Shown in pieces: positions 33,706-41,914 of a DNA stretch of 64,000 bases (positions within the stretch are counted from its first letter, which is position 1; each line of letters begins with the position of its first letter). The translations under genes were made by a program, and so were the position numbers. The stretch comes from Clostridiaceae bacterium (GTDB lineage Bacteria; Bacillota; Clostridia; Lachnospirales; Lachnospiraceae): positions 1 through 64,000 of the forward strand of contig CABIYE010000002.1 of NCBI GenBank assembly GCA_902362865.1, written 5' to 3'. Under the pieces are notes generated by a model. The model searched no databases and was not told where the DNA came from. It saw only the letters and a program-made list of their open reading frames with translations.

Positions 33706-33741
33706 AACTCAGATTCGTATAAAGAGTCTGGGTTTTTTTTT
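33706..33741 (+). terminator. Terminator after rpmB
   Basis: AACTCAGATTC pairs with GAGTCTGGGTT (11 pairs including G-T) around a 7-nt loop, then nine T. Confidence 0.88.
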
Positions 33742-33759
33742 GTGCACTCTTTTTTATTA

Positions 33760-33788
33760 TTGTAAAATAAGTAAAAACAGAGTATAAT
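33760..33788 (+). promoter_or_regulatory. Promoter for the Asp23-fakA-recG operon
   Basis: TTGTAA (33760-33765) and a perfect TATAAT (33783-33788) are 17 nt apart. Confidence 0.7.
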
Positions 33789-33825
33789 ACCTATGTTAAT
33801 TGTATAAGAATTGGAGGGTGTGAAC

Positions 33826-34185
33826 ATGAAAGGAAGCATGAGTACAGATCTTGGTATTATTACCATTAGCCCTGAAGTGATAGCAAAATATGCGGGAACC
33901 GTTGCAGTGGAATGTTTTGGAATTGTAGGAATGGCTGCAGTTAATATGAAAGATGGCCTGGTAAGGCTTTTGAAGAAAGAGAGTCTGACACATGGAATCC
34001 AGGTTTCTATTTCTGATGATAACAGGATTAAGATTGACTTCCATGTGATTGTTGCGTATGGAGTAAGTATTTCAGCAGTAACAGACAATCTGATTAGTAA
34101 TGTAAAATATAGAGTAGAAGAATTTTCAGGAATGCCGGTAGATAAGATTAATATTTATATTGAGGGCGTCAGAGTCATCGATTAA
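33826..34185 (+). CDS. Asp23/Gls24 family envelope stress protein
   Basis: A 119-residue Asp23-domain protein (YloU-like). The ATG at 33826 follows GGAGGG; an in-frame TTG at 33811 has no site. It has the typical ISPEVIAKYAGTVAVECFGIVGM and C-terminal NVKYRVEEFSG...INIYIEGVR pattern. yloU-yloV (fakA)-recG is the conserved Firmicutes order seen here. The exact role is unclear. Confidence 0.93.
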   Translation: MKGSMSTDLGIITISPEVIAKYAGTVAVECFGIVGMAAVNMKDGLVRLLKKESLTHGIQVSISDDNRIKIDFHVIVAYGVSISAVTDNLISNVKYRVEEFSGMPVDKINIYIEGVRVID

Positions 34186-34203
34186 TTAAGGAGGACTTTT
34201 AAA

Positions 34204-35892
34204 GTGGCAACAAATACAATAAGTGTGGATATGCTTGCCAGGATGTTTCTGGCAGGCGCGCAGAATATTGAGGCTAAGAAAGAGTATATTAATGAATTGA
34301 ATGTATTTCCGGTGCCGGATGGAGATACCGGGACGAATATGTCGCTTACGATTATGTCTGCAGCAAAGGAAGTGACGGCTCTTGGGAAGCTGGATATGAC
34401 ATCTTTGGCGAAAGCGATTTCTTCCGGTTCTCTGCGGGGAGCAAGAGGAAATTCAGGAGTAATCTTATCTCAGCTTCTCCGTGGATTCACGAAGGCCGTG
34501 AGAGAAGAAAAAGAGATTACAGTAGAAGCTCTTGCAGCAGCGTGTGTGCGCGCAAAAGATACTGCATATAAGGCTGTTATGAAGCCGAAGGAAGGTACCA
34601 TCCTTACCGTAGCGAGAGGAATTGCTGAGAAAGCAGTTGAGATGGCTTTGGAAACCGATGATTTGGAAGTGTTCTTGCCTGCGCTGATTGAAGAAGGAGA
34701 TGCGGTTCTTGCCAGGACTCCCGAAATGCTTCCCGTCCTGAAGGAGGCTGGAGTGGTTGATTCCGGTGGCCAGGGACTTATGGAAGTGATAAAAGGCGCT
34801 TATGATGCATTCCTCGGCAAAGAAGTGGATTATAAGGCGATTACACCGGGAGCTGCAGGAAGCAGTGTAACGAAGATTTCTGCAGAAGCGACGGCGGACA
34901 TTAAATTTGGATATTGTACAGAATTTATTATTTTGACAGAAAAAGAATTCACAGAGGCAGATGAGTCTGAATTCAAGGCGTATCTGGAATCTATCGGTGA
35001 TTCTATTGTATGTGTAGCAGATGACGATGTGGTAAAGATTCACGTGCATACCAATGATCCGGGACTTGCAATTCAGAAAGCCCTTACTTTTGGCCAGTTG
35101 TCCCGCATGAAGATTGACAATATGCGTGAGGAACATCAGGAAAAGTTGATTCGGGATTCTGAGAATCTTGCCAGACAGCAGAAAGCAGAAGAAGAAGCGA
35201 AAAAGCAGGCCCAAAAGAACAATGAGCCAAGGAAACCTATGGGATTCATCGCGGTATCCATTGGAGAGGGATTGAATGCAATTTTTAAAGAACTTGGGGC
35301 AGACTATATCATTGAAGGCGGACAGACGATGAATCCGAGTACAGAAGATATGTTGACTGCTATTGACCAGGTAAATGCAGATACTGTGTTTATTTTGCCC
35401 AATAATAAAAATATCGTACTTGCGGCAAATCAGGCGAAGACGCTGGTAGAGGATAAGGAAATTATCGTTATTCCGACTAAGACTGTTCCGCAAGGAATTA
35501 CGGCCATTATTAATTTCATGCCGGAGGCAGATTCAAAGACGAATGAAGAAGCCATGTTGGAAGGAATTTCTAATGTAAAATCCGGGCAGGTGACTTATGC
35601 GGTGCGTGATACACATATTGACGATAAGGAAATCCATGAAGGAGATATTATGGGTATCGGCGATGCGGGAATCATTGCCGTGGGTGAAGACATTGAAGCG
35701 ACAACCAAAGAGATGCTGGCTGAGTTGGTTGATGAAGATTCTGAGCTGATCAGTCTGTATTACGGGGAAGAAGTGAAAGAAGACGATGCCTGGCGGTTTG
35801 CAGGAGAAATTGAAAAACTGTATCCGGATATAGATATTGATGCGCAGTACGGCGGACAACCCATTTACTATTACGTGCTGGCAGTAGAATAA
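34204..35892 (+). CDS. fakA: DAK2 domain fatty acid kinase subunit FakA (YloV)
   Basis: A 562-residue ATP-dependent kinase that phosphorylates fatty acids held by a FakB (DegV) partner. The N-terminal DAK2/DhaL domain has NVFPVPDGDTGTNMSLT (Mg-binding Asp, about 30-46) and GARGNSGVILSQLLRG; a middle linker domain and a C-terminal FakB-contacting domain (about 340-562) follow. It starts at GTG 34204 after AAGGAGG. No fakB is in the window. Confidence 0.93.
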   Translation: MATNTISVDMLARMFLAGAQNIEAKKEYINELNVFPVPDGDTGTNMSLTIMSAAKEVTALGKLDMTSLAKAISSGSLRGARGNSGVILSQLLRGFTKAVREEKEITVEALAAACVRAKDTAYKAVMKPKEGTILTVARGIAEKAVEMALETDDLEVFLPALIEEGDAVLARTPEMLPVLKEAGVVDSGGQGLMEVIKGAYDAFLGKEVDYKAITPGAAGSSVTKISAEATADIKFGYCTEFIILTEKEFTEADESEFKAYLESIGDSIVCVADDDVVKIHVHTNDPGLAIQKALTFGQLSRMKIDNMREEHQEKLIRDSENLARQQKAEEEAKKQAQKNNEPRKPMGFIAVSIGEGLNAIFKELGADYIIEGGQTMNPSTEDMLTAIDQVNADTVFILPNNKNIVLAANQAKTLVEDKEIIVIPTKTVPQGITAIINFMPEADSKTNEEAMLEGISNVKSGQVTYAVRDTHIDDKEIHEGDIMGIGDAGIIAVGEDIEATTKEMLAELVDEDSELISLYYGEEVKEDDAWRFAGEIEKLYPDIDIDAQYGGQPIYYYVLAVE

Positions 35893-35893
35893 T

Positions 35894-37924
35894 ATGAAAG
35901 AAAATACAAGAATCAATGCGTTAAAGGGTATTGGTGAAAAAATGGAACAGTTATTTTCCAAACTAGGTATCTATACAATAGGAGATTTAATCCGGTATTA
36001 TCCGCGGGGATACGATATTTATGAAGAACCTGTGCCAATCAGTGAGTTGGAAGAAGGAAAGACACAGACGGTTACGGGTACTATATATGGAAAAGTACAG
36101 GTGTCGCCTAACCGGAAAATGCAGGTGACTTCTGTGCAGGTTCGGGATTTTAGCGGAGTAATTCGTGTAATCTGGTTTCGGATGCCTTTTTTGCGCAGTA
36201 CTTTGTCTGCAGGTGGTGTGATTACGCTTCGCGGACAGGTAATCCGGAAAAAGAATGGATTGGTTATGGAGCATCCTGAAATTTTTTACCCCAGCGCAAA
36301 ATACGAAGAAAAGCTGCATACTTTACAGCCGGTCTATCCTTTGACAGCAGGGCTTTCTAATAATATGGTTATGAAAGCAGTCAGACAGGCGCTTGACGGA
36401 TTGGATTTAAGCAGGGAAATCCTGCCGGAAGAAATCCGGCACCGCTATCATTTGGCGGAATATAATTATGCAGTCAGAGGAATTCATTTTCCTGAAGATA
36501 AGGAAGTATTTTATCGCGCAAGAGAACGGCTTGTGTTTGAAGAATTTCTGGAATTTATAGTATCCTTGCGAAAATTAAAGGACGAGAATGAAAAAAAAGA
36601 GAATCATTTTGTGATCGAACACAAGGCAGAGACGGAACGGTTTATTTCGTCCCTGCCTTATCGTCTTACGGATGCACAGAAGAAAGTGTGGAAGGAAATT
36701 GAACTTGATATGGGAAGCCGCTATGCCATGTCCAGGCTTATTCAGGGTGATGTGGGATCAGGTAAAACAATTGTAGCAGTACTTGCACTGATTTCGGTGG
36801 GAATGAACGGGTATCAGGGAGCCATGATGGCGCCTACGGAAGTGCTTGCAAGACAGCATTTTGAATCGATTACCAAATTATTTGATACCTATCAGATTCC
36901 ATTAAAGGTCGGGCTGCTTACAGGTTCCATGACGGCAAAGGAGAAAAAAGAGGCATATGCACGGATAGAGGCCGGAGAAGTACAAGTGATAATAGGGACG
37001 CATGCGTTGATTCAGGAAAAGGTTCATTATAAAAATCTTGCACTGGCAATAACAGACGAGCAGCATAGGTTCGGCGTGCGGCAGAGGGAAACATTTTTTG
37101 AAAAAGGTAGCATGCCCCATATACTTGTTATGAGCGCTACGCCAATACCACGGACACTTGCCATTATTATTTATGGAGATTTGGATATTTCCGTAATAGA
37201 TCAGCTTCCGGCCAACCGCCTTCCAATTAAAAATTGCGTGGTTGATACCAGCTACAGGGAAACGGCTTACCGTTTTATAAAAAAACAGACGGCTGAAGGG
37301 AGGCAGTGCTATATTATCTGCCCGATGGTGGAAGAGAGCGAACATCTGGAGGCAGAAAATGTGATAGATTATACATCTATGCTGCAGGAAGAAATCGGAG
37401 ACGATATAGTTATTGACTACCTTCACGGCAAAATGAAACAGGCGGAAAAAGATCGTATTATGGAGCGTTTCAGCCGTAATGAGATACAGGTATTGGTATC
37501 TACTACAGTCATTGAAGTAGGGATAGATGTTCCCAATGCTACAGTTATGATGGTGGAAAATGCAGAGCGCTTCGGGTTGGCACAGCTTCATCAGCTCCGT
37601 GGACGCGTCGGACGCGGAAAATATCAATCTTATTGCATCTTTATGAGCGGTTCTAAGTCAAAGGAGACAAAGGAACGGTTGGAAATCCTGAACAAGACAA
37701 ATGATGGTTTTAAAATTGCAAGTGAAGATTTGAAGCTGCGCGGACCGGGAGATTTATTCGGAATCCGCCAGAGCGGGATTATGGATTTTAAACTCGGTGA
37801 TGTATTTCAGGATGCGAAGATTCTTCAGATGGCAAACGAAGCGGCAGACCAGCTTATAAAAACAGATCATGAATGGATGCAGAAAATGGAAAAGGAAGAA
37901 AGAACTTCTAGTGTAATATTATAA
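35894..37924 (+). CDS. recG: ATP-dependent DNA helicase RecG
   Basis: A 676-residue fork-reversal helicase. It has an N-terminal wedge/OB domain (about 50-150), the helicase core with Walker A GDVGSGKT (about 288), DEQHRFG as motif II (about 388), SATPIPRTL, and the C-terminal helicase half with STTVIEVGIDVPNA and QLRGRVGRG. It starts 1 bp after fakA. The length is typical. Confidence 0.97.
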   Translation: MKENTRINALKGIGEKMEQLFSKLGIYTIGDLIRYYPRGYDIYEEPVPISELEEGKTQTVTGTIYGKVQVSPNRKMQVTSVQVRDFSGVIRVIWFRMPFLRSTLSAGGVITLRGQVIRKKNGLVMEHPEIFYPSAKYEEKLHTLQPVYPLTAGLSNNMVMKAVRQALDGLDLSREILPEEIRHRYHLAEYNYAVRGIHFPEDKEVFYRARERLVFEEFLEFIVSLRKLKDENEKKENHFVIEHKAETERFISSLPYRLTDAQKKVWKEIELDMGSRYAMSRLIQGDVGSGKTIVAVLALISVGMNGYQGAMMAPTEVLARQHFESITKLFDTYQIPLKVGLLTGSMTAKEKKEAYARIEAGEVQVIIGTHALIQEKVHYKNLALAITDEQHRFGVRQRETFFEKGSMPHILVMSATPIPRTLAIIIYGDLDISVIDQLPANRLPIKNCVVDTSYRETAYRFIKKQTAEGRQCYIICPMVEESEHLEAENVIDYTSMLQEEIGDDIVIDYLHGKMKQAEKDRIMERFSRNEIQVLVSTTVIEVGIDVPNATVMMVENAERFGLAQLHQLRGRVGRGKYQSYCIFMSGSKSKETKERLEILNKTNDGFKIASEDLKLRGPGDLFGIRQSGIMDFKLGDVFQDAKILQMANEAADQLIKTDHEWMQKMEKEERTSSVIL

Positions 37925-38003
37925 ATCCTCCATATACTATCGGTGTAACAAAACAAAAGTTACAAAAAGGAAAAGTTACAAGTAGAAAAAGGAGGATCAT
38001 AAA

Positions 38004-38210
38004 ATGGCAAATCGTTCATCTAACAGAGCAGCAGTACCTGAGGCAAAGGGTGCATTGGACAAATTTAAATATGAGGTTGCAAGCGAACTGGGAGTACCGC
38101 TTTCAGACGGCTACAACGGAGACCTGACTTCCAGACAGAATGGTTCTGTAGGTGGTTATATGGTTAAGAAGATGATTGAACAGCAGGAAAAACAGATGGC
38201 TGGTAAATAA
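38004..38210 (+). CDS. Small acid-soluble spore protein, alpha/beta type
   Basis: A 68-residue DNA-coating spore protein. The two family signatures are seen: KFKYEVASELGV with the germination protease site region, and GGYMVKKMIEQQEKQ with the DNA-contacting segment. AAAGGAGG precedes the ATG. Expression should be forespore-specific; a CATATACTA at 37931-37939, inside the end of recG, could be part of a sigma-G type -10, but the -35 is not convincing. Confidence 0.95.
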   Translation: MANRSSNRAAVPEAKGALDKFKYEVASELGVPLSDGYNGDLTSRQNGSVGGYMVKKMIEQQEKQMAGK

Positions 38211-38220
38211 CAAGAGAGAG

Positions 38221-38263
38221 AAAAAGCATCTGGCAGGTGTTTATACCTGTCGGGTGCTTTTTT
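38221..38263 (+). terminator. Terminator after the SASP gene
   Basis: AAAAAGCATCTGGCAGGT pairs with ACCTGTCGGGTGCTTTTTT around a 6-nt loop, an 18-position stem with few imperfections, ending in T. Confidence 0.92.
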
Positions 38264-38268
38264 CTAGA

Positions 38269-38297
38269 TTGACTTTTTAAGAAGGATTCTATATAAT
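38269..38297 (+). promoter_or_regulatory. Strong promoter for rsmD-coaD
   Basis: TTGACT (38269-38274) and a perfect TATAAT (38292-38297) are 17 nt apart. Confidence 0.82.
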
Positions 38298-38329
38298 AAA
38301 CGGGTGAGTTTATGTATACAATGTTTGAT

Positions 38330-38364
38330 GTCTGCTCTGTTTCTTTTGAAAAGTATGAGCAGAC
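38330..38364 (+). promoter_or_regulatory. Hairpin in the rsmD leader
   Basis: GTCTGCTC (38330-38337) and GAGCAGAC (38357-38364) form a perfect 8-bp stem; the loop can itself pair through CTT/AAG. It lies between the promoter and the AGGAG of rsmD and has no T-run, so it is not a plain terminator. Confidence 0.5.
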
Positions 38365-38382
38365 TGGAAAAGGAGCTTATAG

Positions 38383-38949
38383 ATGCGTGTCATTGCAGGA
38401 AGCGCAAAGCGCTTACAATTGAAAACACCGGATGGTCCGGACACAAGACCTACCACTGACAGAATTAAAGAAACACTTTTTAATATGCTTGCTCCGCATC
38501 TGTATGGGTGTACTTTTCTGGATCTGTTTGCAGGAAGCGGAGGAATTGGAATTGAAGCGCTCAGCCGGGGGGCGGCAGAGGCCGTTTTCGTGGAAAAAAG
38601 TCCCAGAGCCATGGCGTGTATTAAGGAAAACCTGAATTTTACCAAGTTGTCTCCAAAGGCGGTGACTATGCAGACAGATGTTCTGACGGCGCTGCGCAGG
38701 CTGGAAGGAGAAAAGAAATTCGATTATATTTTTATGGATCCTCCTTATAACCAATCCATAGAAGAAAAGGTGCTTTTGTATCTTGCCGGATCTGCTCTTC
38801 TTTCAGAAGATGGAATGATTATTGTAGAGGCTGCAAAAGACACGCAGTTTGCTTATGCCGATGCGTTGGGGTTACGTATAATCAGGGAAAAGGTATATAA
38901 GACAAATAAGCATGTGTTTTTGGAAATGACACAGAAGGAGCAGATATGA
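38383..38949 (+). CDS. rsmD: 16S rRNA (guanine(966)-N(2))-methyltransferase RsmD
   Basis: A 188-residue SAM-dependent methyltransferase of the 30S assembly pathway. Seen are the N-terminal [16 protein letters not shown], the SAM motif [19 protein letters not shown] (about 46-64) and the catalytic DPPY (about 125). AGGAG lies upstream of the ATG. It overlaps coaD by ATGA, the usual Firmicutes pairing. Confidence 0.96.
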   Translation: MRVIAGSAKRLQLKTPDGPDTRPTTDRIKETLFNMLAPHLYGCTFLDLFAGSGGIGIEALSRGAAEAVFVEKSPRAMACIKENLNFTKLSPKAVTMQTDVLTALRRLEGEKKFDYIFMDPPYNQSIEEKVLLYLAGSALLSEDGMIIVEAAKDTQFAYADALGLRIIREKVYKTNKHVFLEMTQKEQI

Positions 38950-39431
38950 TAAGAGCGATTTACCCAGGGAGCTTTGATCCGGTTACCTATGGCCATTTGG
39001 ATATTATCCGACGTTCTTCCGGGCTGGTGGACGAACTGATAGTAGGAGTATTGAATAATAATGCAAAATCCCCGTTGTTTTCCGTTGAAGAACGTGTTAA
39101 AATGTTAGATGAGGTAGTGAAAAATCTTCAAAATGTGAAAGTTGTTCCATTTGAAGGATTGTTAGTAGAATTTGCAAAAAGAATGGACGCCAGGATGATT
39201 GTGCGGGGACTTCGGGCGATTACTGATTTTGAGTATGAGCTTCAGATGGCACAGACAAACCAGAAGCTGTCCGGTGATTTGGAGACTGTTTTTCTTACAA
39301 CAAGTCTTCAGTATTCCTATTTAAGTTCTACTACGGTAAAAGAAGTGGCGGCTTTTGGAGGGGATATCTCTCAGTTTGTACCTGAGACTGTGATAGACAG
39401 AATACAAGAGAAGATAAAAAGGAGAGTGTAA
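38946..39431 (+). CDS. coaD: Phosphopantetheine adenylyltransferase
   Basis: A 161-residue enzyme of CoA synthesis joining ATP and 4-phosphopantetheine. [15 protein letters not shown] (6-20) holds the HxGH-like nucleotide site, [16 protein letters not shown] (about 87-102) and [13 protein letters not shown] (about 128-140) are conserved. Length is standard. Confidence 0.98.
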   Translation: MIRAIYPGSFDPVTYGHLDIIRRSSGLVDELIVGVLNNNAKSPLFSVEERVKMLDEVVKNLQNVKVVPFEGLLVEFAKRMDARMIVRGLRAITDFEYELQMAQTNQKLSGDLETVFLTTSLQYSYLSSTTVKEVAAFGGDISQFVPETVIDRIQEKIKRRV

Positions 39432-39434
39432 ATT

Positions 39435-40055
39435 ATGAGCAGTCGTATCGAGCAGATTATTGATGAAATCGAGGAGTACATTGATACTTGTAAATTCCAG
39501 CCTTTATCTACAACAAAGATTATTGTGAATAAGGATCAGTTGGATGAGCTGCTCCGGGAGCTTCGTATGAAAACACCGGATGAGATTAAGCGTTATCAGA
39601 AGATCATTGCAAATAAAGATGCCATTCTGGCAGACGCGCAGGCGAAAGCAGAGAATATGCTTCAGGATGCACAGATTCAGACATCTGAATTGGTGAGCGA
39701 ACATGAGATTATGCAGCAGGCATATGCACAGGCAAATCAGATTGTGACAGCGGCTACGGAACAGGCACAGCAGATTTTAGATAATGCTACCAGTGATGCC
39801 AATGATATCCGGATTGGAGCAATGCAGTATACGGACGATTTAATGGCAAATGCAGAAAATATTATCGGTCATACGCTGGATACTTACACAGCAAAATATG
39901 ATGGGCTTTTGAATTCACTTCAGGAGTGTTATGATATGGTTCGCAACAACCGCTCCGAACTTGAGATTCCGGAGCAGTCACCGCGGGGCATGGAAGCAGA
40001 GTATGGAGCTGCGGATGATGATATGGATTTTATGGATGAAGACGAGGACTTGTAA
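39435..40055 (+). CDS. Coiled-coil protein (ATPase-subunit-like annotation), function unknown
   Basis: A 206-residue soluble protein dominated by alpha helix and coiled coil (about 60-180, rich in Ala, Gln, Asp), with an acidic Met/Asp C-terminus (DDDMDFMDEDEDL). Clostridial homologues after coaD are often named ATPase or V-type ATPase subunit H-like, on weak coiled-coil similarity; DivIVA-like scaffolding is another possibility. No nucleotide-binding motif is visible. Its last 26 bp overlap the convergent ylbJ gene. Confidence 0.8.
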   Translation: MSSRIEQIIDEIEEYIDTCKFQPLSTTKIIVNKDQLDELLRELRMKTPDEIKRYQKIIANKDAILADAQAKAENMLQDAQIQTSELVSEHEIMQQAYAQANQIVTAATEQAQQILDNATSDANDIRIGAMQYTDDLMANAENIIGHTLDTYTAKYDGLLNSLQECYDMVRNNRSELEIPEQSPRGMEAEYGAADDDMDFMDEDEDL

Positions 40056-40998
40056 GATATAATATAGCGAACAGGCTGGTTACCAACATGGTAATCAGCT
40101 TTTCTATTATGTATGGGGCGATTTTCAGACCGGCTTTCTGAATCATGCATTCTGTCTGTGCCGCGGCACAAAATCCCCCGAAGGATGTGAGGGCAAGAAC
40201 CTGTATCCAGGTTCCCCGAAAAGGGGCTCCCGCCTGACACAGCAGGGAAATACCATTTGTGATTTCCAGCATGGGAAGAAGGAACTTCAACATCGGAAGC
40301 CTGCCTGATAATAATTGTAATAATTCTGTTAGAATAGAAAAAAGCATGATATATCCGCCTACTTTTACAATTGCTTCAAAGCTATCCATCATACAGGAAT
40401 CAAAAAGCTGGAAATTTAACGGCTTATAAGATATAGCTGATGTATGGCAGTTGCTTTTTTCCTTATTTTTTTTCATAGCATTTTTTTGCCCGCTGCCCCT
40501 CATCCAATAAAAACGGAAGAGGAAACTGCAGCATATAGGCGATAAGGTGAGAATAAAAAGTGTTGGAACAAGGAAGTCTTTTCTGTTAAGGTTTTGCCAT
40601 ACAAGATAACTGATGATAAACATCGGGCTTGTGTTATTACAGAAGGAAAGAAGATAATTTCCTTCTCTTGCCGAAATCTTTTCAGAACGGATTAGATCCG
40701 CTGTTACTTTGGCGCCCATAGGATAGCCGCAGAAGAAACCGGTGATGACAGCAAAGGAACCTTTATAAGACACACCGAATATGCGGTGTATAAAAGGACC
40801 GGCGAGGCGTGAGATATAGGAAAGAGCACGGGTATGTATCATGAAATTAGAAAGAATCATAAAGGGAAGCAATGTGGGAAGTACTGTCCGGTACCAAAGC
40901 AGCAGCCCTTTGCTTGCCCCGGAGAATACCGGCACGGGAAAAGCAAGCAGGATAAGAAAAGAAAGGATGAGTAAGACGGATACTATTTTTTCTTTCAT
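40030..40998 (-). CDS. ylbJ: YlbJ-like sporulation integral membrane protein
   Basis: A 322-residue nucleoside-recognition-type membrane protein with about eight helices. The ATG at 40998 follows GAGG on the minus strand. GFFCGYPMGAKV (about 90-101) and SFCNNTSPMFIISYLVW (about 118-134) are the conserved Gate-type motifs. In Bacillus subtilis ylbJ follows rsmD (ylbH) and coaD (ylbI) and is needed for sporulation; here it is next to the same genes but on the opposite strand. Confidence 0.88.
   Translation of the reverse strand: MKEKIVSVLLILSFLILLAFPVPVFSGASKGLLLWYRTVLPTLLPFMILSNFMIHTRALSYISRLAGPFIHRIFGVSYKGSFAVITGFFCGYPMGAKVTADLIRSEKISAREGNYLLSFCNNTSPMFIISYLVWQNLNRKDFLVPTLFILTLSPICCSFLFRFYWMRGSGQKNAMKKNKEKSNCHTSAISYKPLNFQLFDSCMMDSFEAIVKVGGYIMLFSILTELLQLLSGRLPMLKFLLPMLEITNGISLLCQAGAPFRGTWIQVLALTSFGGFCAAAQTECMIQKAGLKIAPYIIEKLITMLVTSLFAILYLTSPRLHP
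40073..40103 (+). terminator. Terminator for the coaD operon inside the end of ylbJ
   Basis: GCTGGTTACC pairs with GGTAATCAGC (one G-T) around a 5-nt loop; TTTT follows. It lies in the 3' coding part of the convergent ylbJ. Confidence 0.7.
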
Positions 40999-41098
40999 AG
41001 GCAATGCCTCATACTGAAAAGTCTCTTTTAATTTTATGGTTCAGGTTTAAATTTTATGTTTGGGAACATATAGTAATATAAAAAAGAGGTTTCGATCT

Positions 41099-41809
41099 GT
41101 GAAATTAGATACCGGCAGAATTTTTCTCCTTTTATTACTTGTTTCTTTTTTTACAGTTTTGAGCGAACATGCTTTGTACAATAAGGGTATCGAAAATCGG
41201 AGAGCAGAAGAAACTGTAGAAGCGGAAGAATACCGCCGCCGTTTTTTTTCTGACGAAATGCTGGGGGCAAAAGATACTCTTTCCGAAGCGTGCCGCAGTT
41301 TTCTTAACCGGGTAGAGGCCGATGCACAATATTTCCCAATCCCGGAGTCTACTCTGGATGAAAGCCTTACGGTATCTTACGTGAATTCCTGGATGGCAGA
41401 GCGCAGCTACAAAGGAGAAAGCGTACATGAGGGAACCGATATTATGGCAGGAGAAAATGTAAGAGGCCTGTATCCTGTCCTTAGCATGTCGGATGGAGTT
41501 GTTACCAATATCGGGTGGCTGGAAAAGGGCGGGTACCGGGTTGGAATTACGTCGCCGAATGGCGTCTACTTTTATTATGCGCATTTGGAGTCTTATGCAG
41601 ATATAAAAAAGGGAGACAATATAAAAGCAGGGCAGCTTCTGGGATTTATGGGGGATTCCGGATATGGAGAAGAAGGAACGGTAGGCAGGTTTGACGTACA
41701 TCTTCATCTGGGAATTTATTCCTGGGATACAGGAGAAGAGATTAGTGTAAATCCATATTTCCTATTACAGAAACTGGAGACAAAGAAGTTAAAATATGCC
41801 TATTCCTAG
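41099..41809 (+). CDS. Membrane-anchored M23 (LytM) family peptidase
   Basis: A 236-residue protein. GTG 41099 after AAGAGGT is chosen; it gives MKLDTGRIF followed by one membrane helix (about 6-24). An acidic stalk precedes the M23 domain (about 115-225) with the zinc ligands in VHEGTDIMAG (H and D) and VHLHLG (HxH), so it should be an active peptidoglycan endopeptidase. It lies next to ylbJ; a SpoIIQ-like role is possible but not shown. Confidence 0.9.
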   Translation: MKLDTGRIFLLLLLVSFFTVLSEHALYNKGIENRRAEETVEAEEYRRRFFSDEMLGAKDTLSEACRSFLNRVEADAQYFPIPESTLDESLTVSYVNSWMAERSYKGESVHEGTDIMAGENVRGLYPVLSMSDGVVTNIGWLEKGGYRVGITSPNGVYFYYAHLESYADIKKGDNIKAGQLLGFMGDSGYGEEGTVGRFDVHLHLGIYSWDTGEEISVNPYFLLQKLETKKLKYAYS

Positions 41810-41914
41810 TACCGCAAAAATGTGATATACTATACGAAGTATGTGCAAGCGTAATTGCCTATTGCATGGAAGGAACCCCGCTCTCTGTTTAACGGGACGG
41901 ATTGGAGGAAAAAG

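Noticed and set aside
34465..35493. A 342-codon antisense open frame across fakA
   Set aside because: It is rich in Cys, His, Phe and Ser as expected from a reverse frame of a real gene, has no ribosome site and no recognisable domain.
37912..37939. Sigma-G type promoter for the SASP gene
   Set aside because: CATATACTA resembles a -10 but differs from CATACTA-type spacing, and no matching -35 is found at 17-18 nt; not listed as a feature.
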